From Ga0077560 sp046330435 (GTDB taxonomy: Bacteria > Actinomycetota > Thermoleophilia > Miltoncostaeales > Miltoncostaeaceae): a stretch of 64,000 bases of DNA. Below are positions 1-9,300 of the stretch, one piece after another (position 1 is the stretch's first letter; each line of letters starts with the position of its first letter). The position numbers and the translations under genes are program-made. The notes below the pieces were generated by a model. That model was not told the DNA's origin, searched no databases, and saw nothing but the letters and a program-made list of their open reading frames with translations. The DNA is taken from assembly GCA_046330435.1 (NCBI GenBank), contig JAXLST010000011.1:142745-206744 (forward strand), given 5' to 3'.

Positions 1-1
1 A

Positions 2-262
2 CTGAGTGAGCAGTTCGTGCAGATCCAGCCGAACACCGAGCCGATCGACCACGGAGTTCTTAGGGCGCTTGCCGGGTTGCCGGAACTTGACCGGGAGATC
101 CTGATGCTCGTGGGATGGGACGGGCGGTCGGTCAAGGAGGCGGCCCAGATCATGAGCACCAGCCACGTCGCCGCCAGGGCGCGCCTGCACCGCGCTCGCC
201 GCCGACTGTCAAGCAGCCTGGGGATGTCGGCAACCGGCTATCCGACGAAGGAGCGGGCGTGA
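2..262 (+). CDS. ECF sigma factor, C-terminal part (5' end outside window)
   Basis: The frame is open from the window edge and ends in TGA at 260-262, so the gene is cut at its 5' end; the GTG at 17 is only an internal codon. The visible 86 residues hold a sigma-70 region 4: LPELDREILML, then a helix-turn-helix (VKEAAQIMSTSHVAARARLHRARRRL) typical of ECF sigma factors that read the -35 box. The short tail after the HTH is normal. The stop overlaps the GTG start of the next gene (GTGA), so the membrane protein downstream is probably its co-regulated partner. Base composition is visibly less GC-rich than the region right of 1550. Family is clear; the regulon is unknown. Confidence 0.85.
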   Translation: MSEQFVQIQPNTEPIDHGVLRALAGLPELDREILMLVGWDGRSVKEAAQIMSTSHVAARARLHRARRRLSSSLGMSATGYPTKERA

Positions 263-1215
263 GCAGCACAGACGATGCCTGGCGTCGGTTCAAAGGCACG
301 AACCCGATCGACCCCGAGGGACTGCCTTCCGCTGACGCAGCCCGGATGGATGCCTGCAAGGCGGCCCCGATTCAGCGCCTGCCTGGCACGTACAGGTCCA
401 TGTTCCGTGCCATTCGCCCGGCGGTTGGGCTGACGACCCTCGTCGTCGTGATCGGCGGCGTACTGCTGTTGGCCCTGCCCAGAGGGACGGACAGCCCCTC
501 TGGTGCACGGCCGAACACCACTTCGCCAACTTCTCCTGCTCCTCTGGATGGCGGAGGCCGTCGCGTCATCGCCGACTACAACGACGACGGTGAGATCGAC
601 GCCTGCTATCCGGATGCGGCGTTCCTGTCCGCTCTCGATCTCGCGTCGGCTGACGCCCAACAGTACGGATCGATGATCAATGCGATCGCTCTGAAGCAGG
701 CGGATTGCAATGGTGTCACCCAACGCACAGCTGAGGTGGAGGACGGTTACGCGGTCCTTCAGCGGCCCCCGACAGCCATGGATCAACCGCCGGCAAGGAT
801 TTCCGATGCCCTCCCGCAGGCCGACCTTGCGCGTGCCCGAGCGGTCGTCATCGGGGCGACCACCTACTTTGTCGTCCCAGAGGCCCGTGGGGTGTGTCTT
901 GTCGAGATCCCCGGCGGGTTCGCGTGTGGACGGCTGCCGGACATGCTCAGCAGGCCGCTCGTGCTCAACAGCCTGTGTGTTCGCGACGCGCCGGGACAGG
1001 CGCGGATCGCGGGTCTGGTGACCAACACGGTCACCAGGGTCGAGATCTTGACTGAGGACGGAGGGCGGGGAGAGGCCAACCTCACCGAGAACGTGTTCGA
1101 GATCTTGATTCCGAAGGATCCCCTACCTACCCAGATCCTGGTGACGAAAGCTGATGGCTCCACAAGCCTCATCCCCGCTGGAATCCCGCGCGACAGCCAA
1201 CCTGTTCGCTGCTGA
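259..1215 (+). CDS. Membrane-anchored protein, putative partner of the ECF sigma factor
   Basis: A 318-residue protein whose GTG start at 259 overlaps the sigma factor stop by four bases, with GAAGGAG (248-254) as ribosome binding site; longer starts upstream would run inside the sigma gene. Residues 1-54 are cytosolic and charged (DDAWRRF near the start), one transmembrane helix lies at about 55-73 (TTLVVVIGGVLLLALP), and about 245 residues follow outside, beginning with a Ser/Thr/Pro-rich linker. This topology is that of an anti-sigma factor or sigma-linked sensor, but no zinc-binding anti-sigma motif (HxxxCxxC) is visible. The exterior domain has several Cys and is not recognised. Regulatory role is inferred only from coupling and topology. 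Confidence 0.65.
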   Translation: MSSTDDAWRRFKGTNPIDPEGLPSADAARMDACKAAPIQRLPGTYRSMFRAIRPAVGLTTLVVVIGGVLLLALPRGTDSPSGARPNTTSPTSPAPLDGGGRRVIADYNDDGEIDACYPDAAFLSALDLASADAQQYGSMINAIALKQADCNGVTQRTAEVEDGYAVLQRPPTAMDQPPARISDALPQADLARARAVVIGATTYFVVPEARGVCLVEIPGGFACGRLPDMLSRPLVLNSLCVRDAPGQARIAGLVTNTVTRVEILTEDGGRGEANLTENVFEILIPKDPLPTQILVTKADGSTSLIPAGIPRDSQPVRC

Positions 1216-1463
1216 GCAGGCGTGCAGGGTTCGTCCCGGCCAGCCGATCGGCGCGTGACGCCGAAATCCGTCCCGCGGATTGAGGGTCACTTGCGACCGG
1301 GACCTCCAGCGGACGCGGCGTCGGAACTGCCGGGGGCGGAGGCCAGACAAGGCAGGGACGAATGACTTTCTACCCGCGGAATCCGAGGCGCCGAACTGTC
1401 CGAGAACCGTCCGAGTTCTTGGTGCCTCACTGAATTCCCTGCAAATGAGCACTTCTGGGATCT
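1216..1463. other. Non-coding stretch left of the tRNA-Glu fragment
   Basis: About 250 bases follow the membrane protein gene before the tRNA remnant. No reading frame has a credible start or codon pattern, and no complete tRNA or hairpin terminator is seen. A 5' tRNA half (acceptor strand GCCCCCA plus D-arm) was looked for and is absent. Composition is mixed and lower in GC than the sequence after 1550, as expected for decayed DNA at the edge of an integrated element. Confidence 0.5.
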
Positions 1464-1504
1464 CTTTCAAGGCGGCAGCACGGGTTCGAATCCCGTTGGG
1501 GGCA
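1464..1504 (+). mobile_element. 3' fragment of tRNA-Glu(TTC), likely attachment-site remnant
   Basis: The 41 bases read as the 3' half of a tRNA-Glu: anticodon loop CTTTCAA (1464-1470, anticodon TTC), anticodon stem 3' strand GGCGG, a four-base variable loop CAGC, T-arm ACGGG-TTCGAAT-CCCGT (1480-1496), acceptor 3' strand TGGGGGC and discriminator A at 1504. The matching 5' half is absent: the bases before 1464 do not pair with GGCGG. A tRNA fragment running exactly from anticodon loop to 3' end is the usual att duplicate left by tyrosine-recombinase elements. It coincides with a change from moderate to very high GC. The element would lie to the left; its integrase and the intact tRNA-Glu are outside the window. 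Confidence 0.75.
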
Positions 1505-1547
1505 TCGTCGTCGTCCGCGGTCCGGGCGGCGCGGTACGAATCCCCGG

Positions 1548-2801
1548 GTGGACACGCTCCGGACGCTCTGGGGACACGCGGACTTCCGCCGGCTGTGGCT
1601 CGGCCAGTCGCTGAGCGAGGTCGGCAACCGCATGACCACCGTGGTCATCGCGATGTACGTCCTGCACCTCACCGGCTCGACGGGCGCGGTGGGCGCGGTG
1701 CTGGCGGCGGAGGCGGTCGCCACCACGCTGGCGCTGCCGTTCGGCGGGGTCATCGCCGACCGGGTCCCCCGCAGGCGGGTGATGATCGCCACCGACCTGG
1801 TGCGGCTGGCCGCCCAGGGGGCCATCGCCGTCCTGGCCTTCACCACGGCGCCCCCGGTGTGGCTCATCGCGCTGCTGGTGGCCGCCACCGGCGCGGCCGG
1901 GGGCTTCTTCCAGCCCGCGTACCGGGGCCTGCTGCCGCAGACCATCCCGGAGGACCTCATCCAGGAGGCCCAGACCGTCTCCCAGGTCTCGCGCAACCTG
2001 GCCCTGCTGGTGGGGCCCGCGGTGGGCGCGGTGCTCGCCGTGTCCGCGGGCTTCGGATGGGCGTACGTCGTGGACGCCGGCACGTTCGCCGCCAGCGCCG
2101 CCCTGCTGGTGGGGGTCCGCGCCCGGGCCCGCGGCGAGGCGCGCGACCGCGCGCAGACCCCTTCGCTGCGGCGTGACCTGGCCGAGGGGCTCGGCGAGGT
2201 CACCTCGCGCCCCTGGGTGTGGGTAACGGTGCTGTGGACCCTGGGCTGGGTGATGCTGTGCCTGGCGCCGTACTTCGCGCTGGGCGCGGCGGTGGGACGC
2301 GACCTGTACGACGACACCCGGATGTTCGGGTGGATGGAGGCCGCCGCCGGGGCCGGGGCCGTCGCCGGGGTCGTCGGGGGCTTCCGGTGGCGCCCCGCGC
2401 GGCCGATGCTCGCCGCCCTGTGCACCCCGGCGGGCTGGCTCACCGCGCTCCTGCTGTTCGCGCACGGCGCGCCGGTGTGGCTGGTGCTCCCGGTCATGGC
2501 CGTCGGCGGGGCGATGTTCACGATGTTCGAGGTCCTGTGGACCACGTCGCTCACCCGGTTCATCCCGCCGCACGCGATCTCACGCGTGAGCGCCTGGTGC
2601 TGGATCGTCCCGAGCGCCGCCATGCCCCTGGGCTTCGCCGCCGCCGGCGCGTTGGGCGCGCGCATGGAACCGGCGACCGTCCTCACGGCCGCGACGCTCG
2701 CCGGCGCCGCCACCACCCTCGCCGCGCTCGCGTCGCCCGGTGTCAGGACGCTGCGCGACCCGCGGCGCACCCCCGCGCCGGAGGTCGTCCCGGAGGCCTG
2801 A
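1548..2801 (+). CDS. MFS transporter (EntS/MFS_3-like exporter)
   Basis: A 417-residue polytopic membrane protein of the major facilitator superfamily, with 10-12 hydrophobic helices. The N-terminus (FRRLWLGQSLSEVGNRMTT) and the loop after helix 2 (GGVIADRVPRRRVMI) are typical of the enterobactin-exporter-like MFS group that moves small molecules by proton antiport. GTG at 1548 is the first plausible start and no Shine-Dalgarno sequence precedes it, so translation may be leaderless. It is the first gene right of the tRNA-Glu fragment and already has the high GC of the chromosome. The next gene starts about 30 bases after its stop. Substrate cannot be told. Confidence 0.85.
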   Translation: MDTLRTLWGHADFRRLWLGQSLSEVGNRMTTVVIAMYVLHLTGSTGAVGAVLAAEAVATTLALPFGGVIADRVPRRRVMIATDLVRLAAQGAIAVLAFTTAPPVWLIALLVAATGAAGGFFQPAYRGLLPQTIPEDLIQEAQTVSQVSRNLALLVGPAVGAVLAVSAGFGWAYVVDAGTFAASAALLVGVRARARGEARDRAQTPSLRRDLAEGLGEVTSRPWVWVTVLWTLGWVMLCLAPYFALGAAVGRDLYDDTRMFGWMEAAAGAGAVAGVVGGFRWRPARPMLAALCTPAGWLTALLLFAHGAPVWLVLPVMAVGGAMFTMFEVLWTTSLTRFIPPHAISRVSAWCWIVPSAAMPLGFAAAGALGARMEPATVLTAATLAGAATTLAALASPGVRTLRDPRRTPAPEVVPEA

Positions 2802-2832
2802 CGCCCGGAAGGCGTCCAGCAAATGGGACGAC

Positions 2833-4824
2833 GTGCCGATCACATGGCGTATGCGCCTCCTCCCCGCCGTGGCCCTCGCCTGCGCCGCCGCCCTCGTCGC
2901 CGCCGCGCCCGCCACCCCCAGCTGGACCGATCCCGTCACCATCGTTCCCGACGCCGGGACCATGTACGCCGGAGCCCCGCTCCTGTTCACCCCCCAGGGC
3001 GACGCCGTGGCGGTGTGGCAGTCCACCGGCGGCGGGTCGATGGTCCAGGCCGCGAGCAGGACGCCCGGCGGGGAGTGGACCGGTCCGGTCACCCTGGCGG
3101 CCGATGGGGCGAGCCCCGTCGCCGCCGTCCGCCCGGACGGCACGGTGCTCGCCGTGTGGGTCACCACGGGCGGCGGCTCCTCGCGGGTCCAGGCCGCGAC
3201 ACGGACCCCGGCGGGCGTCTGGAGCCCCGCCACGACCCTGTCGGCCGACGGGGAGACCGCAGCCGATCCGACGGCGACCCCCGGCCCCGGCGGCACGTTC
3301 GCCGTGGCGTGGAGCATCGGCACCATCACGAACCGCGTCCAGACCGTCACCCGCGCCGCCGACGGCACATGGAGCGCGCCCGTGGACGTCTCACCGGCGG
3401 GCGTCAACGCCGCCAAACCGAGGATCGTCGTCGCGCCCGACGGCAGCGCCGTGGCGGCATGGAGCCTCTCCGTCAGCGGCACCAACCAGGTGCAGGCGGC
3501 GTCCCGGGACACCGCGGGCGTGTGGGCCGCCCCCGAGATGGTCACCACGGTGTACGCGCCCTCCCCGTACGAGTACAGCCTCGCCGATGGACCGTTCCTC
3601 GCCATCGACGGCGACGCGACCGTCACCGCCGCGTGGGCTCGCGGCGACGGGGCCGGCGTGTTCGTCGTCCAGGCCGCCACCCGCCCTGCGGGCGGGAGCT
3701 GGAGCGCCCCCGCGACCCTGTCGGACGCCGGCGGGTATTCACGGGCGCCGCGGATCGCGGCGTCCGCCGACGCGACCACCGTCGCCTGGAACTCGAACGG
3801 CGCGACGGTGGTGAACAGCTCCACCCGCCCGCGGGGCGGTGGCTGGGAGGCATCGGTGCGCCACTCGCCGCTCACCGTGTCGGCCTCGAACCCGGACGTG
3901 GCGATGTCCGCCGACGGCACCACCGCCGTCAGCTGGAGGCTGACGATGGGATCGCAGCACCTGGTCCAGGTCGCGACGCGCGCTCCCGGGCAGTCCTGGG
4001 GATCGGCGACGAGCGTCAACTCCGCGTGGGACACGCGGTTCCTCCCGCGTGTCGCCCTCGACGCCTCGGGCAGCGTCGCGGTGACGTGGCTGAGCGGCAC
4101 CGCCGGCCCCGGCTCTGTCACCGGTGCGTCGATCCTGCTGACGGCGCTGGACCGCACGGCGCCCACCGCGACGGTGGGCGTGCCCTCCACCGGCACCACG
4201 GGAACCGCCGTGGCGTTCACCGCCACCGTCGGCGACCTCTTCAGCGCACCGGTCGACGTGACATGGGACTTCGGGGACGGGGCCACCGGCGCCGGCACCT
4301 CGGTGAGCCACACCTACGCGACCGCCGGTGACCGCACCGTGACGGTCGTCGCAACGGACGCGTCCGGGAACGCCACCACCCTGACCCGTTCCATCTCGGT
4401 GAGCGCCCCGCCGCCGGCGCCGCCCGCTCCTCCCTCCGATCCGGCGCCCCCTGCCGCCCCCGAGCCCACGCCTCCGTCGGATGACGCATCCCCCGCCGAG
4501 CCCGAACCCACGCCGGACCTGCGCATCACCGGCCCGAAGCGGCTGGTGGTCTCCGGCGGCACAGCCCGCGTGCGCGTCGGCTGCAGCGGTGCCACCTGCG
4601 CCGGCCGCATCGGGCTCCGCGTGGGACAACAGGTGGTCGCCACCCGCCAGTTCACCGCGGCCGCCGGCACCGAGGCCACCGTCCCCGTGCGTCTGCCGGC
4701 CGCCGTGCAGCGCCGGTTCCGCCGCGGTGGGGTGGTACCCGCCACCATCGAGCTGCACGTCCGGTCGGGGAGCCGGTGGGTCCTCGACTCCCGGCGGGTG
4801 GTCACCCTCACCGCGGGCGGATGA
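2833..4824 (+). CDS. Secreted propeller-like protein with PKD domain
   Basis: About 663 residues if GTG 2833 is used; ATG 2851 is an equally good in-frame alternative and both keep the signal peptide (RLLPAVALACAAALVAAAPA). Residues about 30-440 consist of a repeated unit of roughly 50-60 residues, each with a VQAATR/TP-x-G-x-W core, like sialidase or propeller blades. A PKD-type domain follows (WDFGDGATGAGTSVSHTYA), then a Pro/Glu/Asp-rich linker and a C-terminal Ig-like domain with one Cys pair. It resembles the secreted protein at 13350. Probably extracellular or wall-associated, ligand or sugar binding; no catalytic residues recognised. Its 3' end overlaps the convergent small gene on the minus strand by 17 bases. 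Confidence 0.75.
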   Translation: MPITWRMRLLPAVALACAAALVAAAPATPSWTDPVTIVPDAGTMYAGAPLLFTPQGDAVAVWQSTGGGSMVQAASRTPGGEWTGPVTLAADGASPVAAVRPDGTVLAVWVTTGGGSSRVQAATRTPAGVWSPATTLSADGETAADPTATPGPGGTFAVAWSIGTITNRVQTVTRAADGTWSAPVDVSPAGVNAAKPRIVVAPDGSAVAAWSLSVSGTNQVQAASRDTAGVWAAPEMVTTVYAPSPYEYSLADGPFLAIDGDATVTAAWARGDGAGVFVVQAATRPAGGSWSAPATLSDAGGYSRAPRIAASADATTVAWNSNGATVVNSSTRPRGGGWEASVRHSPLTVSASNPDVAMSADGTTAVSWRLTMGSQHLVQVATRAPGQSWGSATSVNSAWDTRFLPRVALDASGSVAVTWLSGTAGPGSVTGASILLTALDRTAPTATVGVPSTGTTGTAVAFTATVGDLFSAPVDVTWDFGDGATGAGTSVSHTYATAGDRTVTVVATDASGNATTLTRSISVSAPPPAPPAPPSDPAPPAAPEPTPPSDDASPAEPEPTPDLRITGPKRLVVSGGTARVRVGCSGATCAGRIGLRVGQQVVATRQFTAAAGTEATVPVRLPAAVQRRFRRGGVVPATIELHVRSGSRWVLDSRRVVTLTAGG

Positions 4825-5005
4825 CGAGAAGCCCGGCGGGGGCATATTGCGCCTCCGCCGGCCGCTGCCGCGTGCGCGCCGGCACGGCGGTGCCGGACGC
4901 GGGGCCGCGGGCACGCGGCACGCCGCAGTTCGGCAGCCCGCCGCAATGGCGGGTGTCGGGCACGCGGCACACCTTGCATCCGCAGCGGCAGTAGAGGCCG
5001 GTCAT
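4808..5005 (-). CDS. Small Cys-rich protein translationally coupled to histidine decarboxylase
   Basis: A 65-residue frame whose ATG (5003-5005) overlaps the decarboxylase TGA as ATGA and is preceded by a strong ribosome binding site (GGAGGGGG on the minus strand). Six cysteines sit at residues 6, 8, 10, 13, 21 and 27 (YCRCGCKVCR...HC...NC), and the rest is basic and Pro/Ala-rich. The pattern CxVPxxR occurs twice (CRVPDTR, CGVPRAR), matching a 13-base DNA repeat (GGGCACGCGGCAC). No family is recognised. It could be a metal-binding mini-protein, a peptide precursor, or a chance frame; the coupling and the Shine-Dalgarno sequence argue that it is translated. It overlaps the 3' end of the convergent gene. 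Confidence 0.5.
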   Translation of the reverse strand: MTGLYCRCGCKVCRVPDTRHCGGLPNCGVPRARGPASGTAVPARTRQRPAEAQYAPAGLLVIRPR

Positions 5006-6192
5006 CGCCGGTCCCCCTCCGTCTCGCGGCGGGCGACGTCGCGGGTGAGCTCGGCCAGGAATGTGCCCAGCAGATCGTGGGTCGCGTGGGGGACGCACAC
5101 CACGTGCGCCCGGCCGCCGGCCCGCGCGAGGCTCCAGCGGCGCACCAGCCGCTCGCCGGGCTCGTCGAACACCACCGTCAGGGAGTGCGGGTTCAGCAGT
5201 GGGTCGAGGCCCAGCACGCGCAGGTGCTCGTACAGGAACACCGCGTTGTCGCGGCAGGTGGCGACCTCCTCCGCGAAGCCGGACCCGTCGGGTCCTCCAC
5301 GGGTGTGGATCGCGTGCCACAGGTAGAGCGGGGCCTGGCCGTTGCGGCTGCCGCCGATGGTGGCGTCCAGCGCCCCGATGTACGGGATGCGCGTCTGGAT
5401 GCGTGCGACGTGCTCCCGGCGCGTCACCACGATCCCGCAGGGGAACGGGGCGCCCAGGAACTTGTGCCCCGAGACCGAGACGCTCTCGATGGGGAGGTCG
5501 AACGAGATCCGGGGCGCGCCGGCCATGAACGGCAGGGTCATCCCCGACAGCGCCGCGTCGGCGTGCAGGTGGTACGCGACGCCGGCCCGCTCCAGCACCT
5601 CCACGACGTCCCCGATGTCGTCGTGGGCACCGGTCATGGTGGTGCCGAGGTTCACGCAGAGCACGGCCGGGCGCCCGCGGTCCGCGCGGATGGCCTCCGC
5701 CAGGGCCGCCGGGTCGATGCGGCCGTCCGGCAGGCAGGCCACCACCCGGGCGTCCATCCGCAGCAGGCGGCCGGCCTTCGCCACCGAGTAGTGGGTGGCG
5801 GCCGAGTGGTAGAGCACCGCGTCCGGCAGCGCCTCGCGCCCCAGGTACAGGCCGTACAGGTTCCCCTCGGACCCGCTGGAGGTCACGTAGCCCCACGCGT
5901 CCTCCGGTGGCAGGTCGTAGCGGCGCTCGAACCAGGCGATCACCTCGCGCTCGAACTCGGTGGAGTTCACCCCGTAGAGCAGGTCCGAGTACGGGTCACC
6001 CAGGTTGTCGAGGTTGAAGCGCATGAACCGCAGCAGCGGCGTGTGGTCGAACCGCATGCTCTCCGGGTAGCCCAGCAGCCGCCCGGCCCGCGCCGCGAGC
6101 CGGTGCTCCAGGGACCGCAGGCGGTCCTCGACGGCGTCCCGGGGCCCGACATCGACGGTCGCCGGAGCCCGGCCGATCGCGTGCACGCTCAT
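5002..6192 (-). CDS. hdc: Pyridoxal-phosphate histidine decarboxylase
   Basis: A 396-residue group II PLP decarboxylase that would convert histidine to histamine and CO2 in the cytosol. Family signatures occur in order: YVTSSGSEGNLYG (about 102-114), THYSVAK with the PLP-stacking His near 134, GTTMTGAHDDI (about 183), HADAALSG with the PLP Asp near 212, the Schiff-base lysine in SVSGHKFLG (K244), and GSRNGQAPLYLW. The ATG at 6192 follows AGGAGAGG; a longer frame upstream lacks family sequence. Length matches bacterial PLP-type HDC. It shares an ATGA overlap with a downstream Cys-rich mini-protein and is divergent from the heparinase-like gene. Histidine specificity is inferred from similarity; other aromatic or acidic amino acids remain possible. 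Confidence 0.82.
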   Translation of the reverse strand: MSVHAIGRAPATVDVGPRDAVEDRLRSLEHRLAARAGRLLGYPESMRFDHTPLLRFMRFNLDNLGDPYSDLLYGVNSTEFEREVIAWFERRYDLPPEDAWGYVTSSGSEGNLYGLYLGREALPDAVLYHSAATHYSVAKAGRLLRMDARVVACLPDGRIDPAALAEAIRADRGRPAVLCVNLGTTMTGAHDDIGDVVEVLERAGVAYHLHADAALSGMTLPFMAGAPRISFDLPIESVSVSGHKFLGAPFPCGIVVTRREHVARIQTRIPYIGALDATIGGSRNGQAPLYLWHAIHTRGGPDGSGFAEEVATCRDNAVFLYEHLRVLGLDPLLNPHSLTVVFDEPGERLVRRWSLARAGGRAHVVCVPHATHDLLGTFLAELTRDVARRETEGDRR

Positions 6193-6327
6193 GTCCGTTC
6201 CTCTCCTTCGGTCGACGCCCGCCGACGCGGCGGACGACGGCACTGTCCGCCGCCGAGGTGCGTGGTGGGAGACGCCCAAGGGGTGGGATCGCCTACCCGC
6301 CGAAACCCCAGGGGCGAGACGCCGGGG

Positions 6328-6354
6328 CTCACGTACGCGCCCTCCCGGCCGATA
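6328..6354 (+). promoter_or_regulatory. Candidate sigma-28-like promoter (CTCA-N17-CCGATA)
   Basis: CTCA at 6328-6331 and CCGATA at 6349-6354 are separated by 17 bases, the same arrangement as upstream of the first chemotaxis receptor (34346-34372). FliA/SigD-type factors recognise a TAAAGTTT-like -35 and a GCCGATAA-like -10. Here the -10 is a good match and the -35 weak. Transcription would begin only a few bases before the ATG at 6365, giving an almost leaderless mRNA. Function is a guess from pattern. Confidence 0.3.
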
Positions 6355-6364
6355 GCGCGGGCGC

Positions 6365-9300
6365 ATGCCGTCGACGCCCCCCACGCGCCCGCGGTCCACC
6401 TCACCCCGGCGGCTGCTGGTGCCAGCCATGGTGCTGACGGCGCTCGCGGCCCCCCTGGGGGCGACCGCCGCGGACCCGCCCGCGTCCCTCCCCGATCCGC
6501 ATATCGGCGCCCTTCAGGCGCCCGTGGTGCCGCTCGTGAACGGCGCGCCCGCCCAGACCGCCGAGTACCGGTGGGAGCGGTGCAACCGCTACGGCACGCT
6601 GGTGGCCGCCGACGGCGCGCGCCACCGCTGGCCGCTCGGCGACACCGGCCCGGCCGCCGCGGACACCGTGGACGGGGCGACGGGGACCTGGGCGGGGCCG
6701 CACGCCCCGGCCGCCGACGGGCCGCTCACCGGCGACCCCGCGACCGGCACCACGTTCGACGGCGCCACGACCGTCCTCACGGTGCCGTCGGTCACGTCGC
6801 CGTTCACGGGCACCGAGGCGCACACCGTGGAGGCGTGGGTGCGTCCCGCGCGCCACGACACGCGCTACCGGTACCTGTGGTCCCGCGAGACCAGCGACGC
6901 CAACGGCCGGCAGGGCACCGGGGTGTGGATCCGCCAGACCGGTGTCGGCTTCGAGCGCTTCCGGGACGGGGCGCAGGCCCGCGTCGCGGTGGAGCGGCCG
7001 CTCACCACGGGCGTGTGGCACCACGTGGTCGCGAGCTACGACGGCGCGGTGATGCGCCTGTGGGTGGACGGCGAGCTGTACGGCACCACCGCCACGACGC
7101 TCGCGCTGCTCGACGCCGGGCAGTTCCAGATCGGCGGCCGCGGCACCTACGGCTACCTGGCGGGCGACCTCGACGACGTCGCGGTCTTCGACCGGGCGCT
7201 CGCCCCGCGGCAGGTCGCCGCCCACCTCGCCGCCGCCCGCACCGCGCCGTGCACCGTGATCGACGGCGCCACGGCGGCGACCTACGCCCCCGGCCCCGAC
7301 GACCTGGGCAGCACGATCCGCGCGACCACCACCGGCCGGCGCAGCGCCCAGCCCGCGGGCGAGGCCTCCGCGGTGGCCGAGAGCGCCCGGCCCGCCGACG
7401 AGAACGGCCACCTGCTGCGCATCGCCCTCGCGGAGCCCGCCCAGGGGAGCACGGTGGGCGGCCCGGTGACCGTGCGGGCGGAGCTCACCGGCCTCGCGTG
7501 GGACCGCGTGGAGTTCGTGGTGGACGGCGTGGTGCGCAGGCGCCTCACCGAGGAGCCCCTGTCCTACACCTGGCAGACCGGCGCGGAGTCCAACGGCACC
7601 CACACCGTCGCGGTGCGCGCGTACGGCCCAGGGGAACGCACACCCGCGGTCGCGCAGGCCGCCGTGACGGTGCAGAACAACACGTTCCACCCGGCGCCCC
7701 TGCCGCTGGGCAAGGAGAGCGTGTTCGCGGACCTCAACGAGGGCGACATCCCGGTCGCCGAGAACCTGCTGGACGACGTCTGGCCGGCGCGCGGGTTCCC
7801 GCTGGTCAACCTCGGCTGGCCCCTCACCTGGACCGAGGATCCGTACGGCGACATCTACTGGCGCTTCTACCAGTACGGGCTGCGGCCCCTCGGCGACCTG
7901 CTGTACGCCTGGCAGACCACCGGCGACACGCGCTTCCGCGACAAGCTCGTCGCGATCCTCGCCTCGTACACCGCATACGACGCCGCGCGGCCGTTCAACC
8001 GCCTCACGCTCGACAACAACCACGCGTCCGCGTTCCGCGCCATGACGCTGGTGAACTGTTACTTCAAGCTCCAGCGGGCCGGCGCGCTGCCCGAGGACCT
8101 GCGCGTCGCGATGGAGGCCTCGATCGGGCGCCTGGGGGCGTTCCTCAACGACCCGGCGCACTACGAGGGCGGGGTCAACCTCGGATTCAACGAGGCCGGG
8201 GCCCTGCTGATGGTCGCCGAGAACTTCCCGGCGATGGACGGCGCCGCCACGTGGCGGGCGACCGCCGTGCAGCGGCTCGAGGAGCTGCTCACCACGGCCG
8301 TGGACGCCGACGGCGTCGAGGTCGAGAACTCGCCGTACTACCACGTGTACGTGCTGGGCCTGGTGAACCAGATCGCCGAGTGGGCGAAGCGGTACGAGCC
8401 GGCGCTCGCGGACGACTACGCCGCGGCGGCGCGGCGCATGCTGCGGCACGCGGCGTACGTGACCCAGCCCAACGGCTACCTGCCGATGCTGGGGGCCACG
8501 GCCACCACGTTCCTGCCCAGCCAGGACCCGCCGGTGTACCGGCCCATGGCCGACGCGGACCCCGAGTTCGCGTTCGCGTACACGCGCGGCCGGCGCGGCA
8601 CGCCGCCGCCGGACGGCGCGTACCTGTTCCCCGTGTCCGGCCTGTTCCTGATGCGCTCGCCCATGGGCTCGGTCGCGAACCTCACGAACCAGACGTTCGT
8701 GACCTTCGACGCCGGCCCGTACCGCACCGAGCATTCCGACCTGGACGCCCTCGGGGTGACGGTCTACTCCAACGGCGCCACGGTCCTGCCCGAGGCGGGC
8801 CTGTTCAGCTTCGAGCAGCAGCCCGAGCGCGGCTACTTCCACGGCACCCGCGCGCACAACACCGTCGTCGTGGACGGCCGCGACCAGGCCAAGGGCGCCG
8901 CGGTGCCCGGCCCGTACGGGACGGCGAACGGCATGAGCTGGGCCACCGGAACCAGCCGCCTGTACAGCGGCGTGACCCACCGGCGGGCCGTCGCGGTGCT
9001 GCGGCAGGGCCTGGTGCTGGTGCTGGACCGGCTGGCGTCCACCGCGTCGCACGACTACGCCCAGACCTGGCACCTGCCGCCCGGCACGCGCACCGAGACC
9101 GCCGGCGCCGACGTCCTGGTGACCGACACCGCGACGGGCCGCCGGACCCTCGCGATCCGCCAGGCCGAGCCCGCGGGGATGGCCGTCCGCAGCGTGAGCG
9201 GCCAGACCTCCCCGGTGCTGCAGGGCTGGTACTCCGCCGTCTACGGCGCCAAGGTCCCGAGCCCCGCAGTGGAGTTCACGCGCACCGCGGCGGCCGCCCG

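Noticed and set aside
1464..1504. A complete tRNA or tmRNA gene
   Set aside because: The 3' half is perfect tRNA-Glu but no 5' half or tmRNA tag frame is found; the bases before the anticodon loop do not pair with its stem.
6401..9073. An 890-codon minus-strand frame inside the heparinase-like gene
   Set aside because: Val/Arg/Gly/His-rich low-complexity translation without motif; the plus-strand gene explains the sequence.
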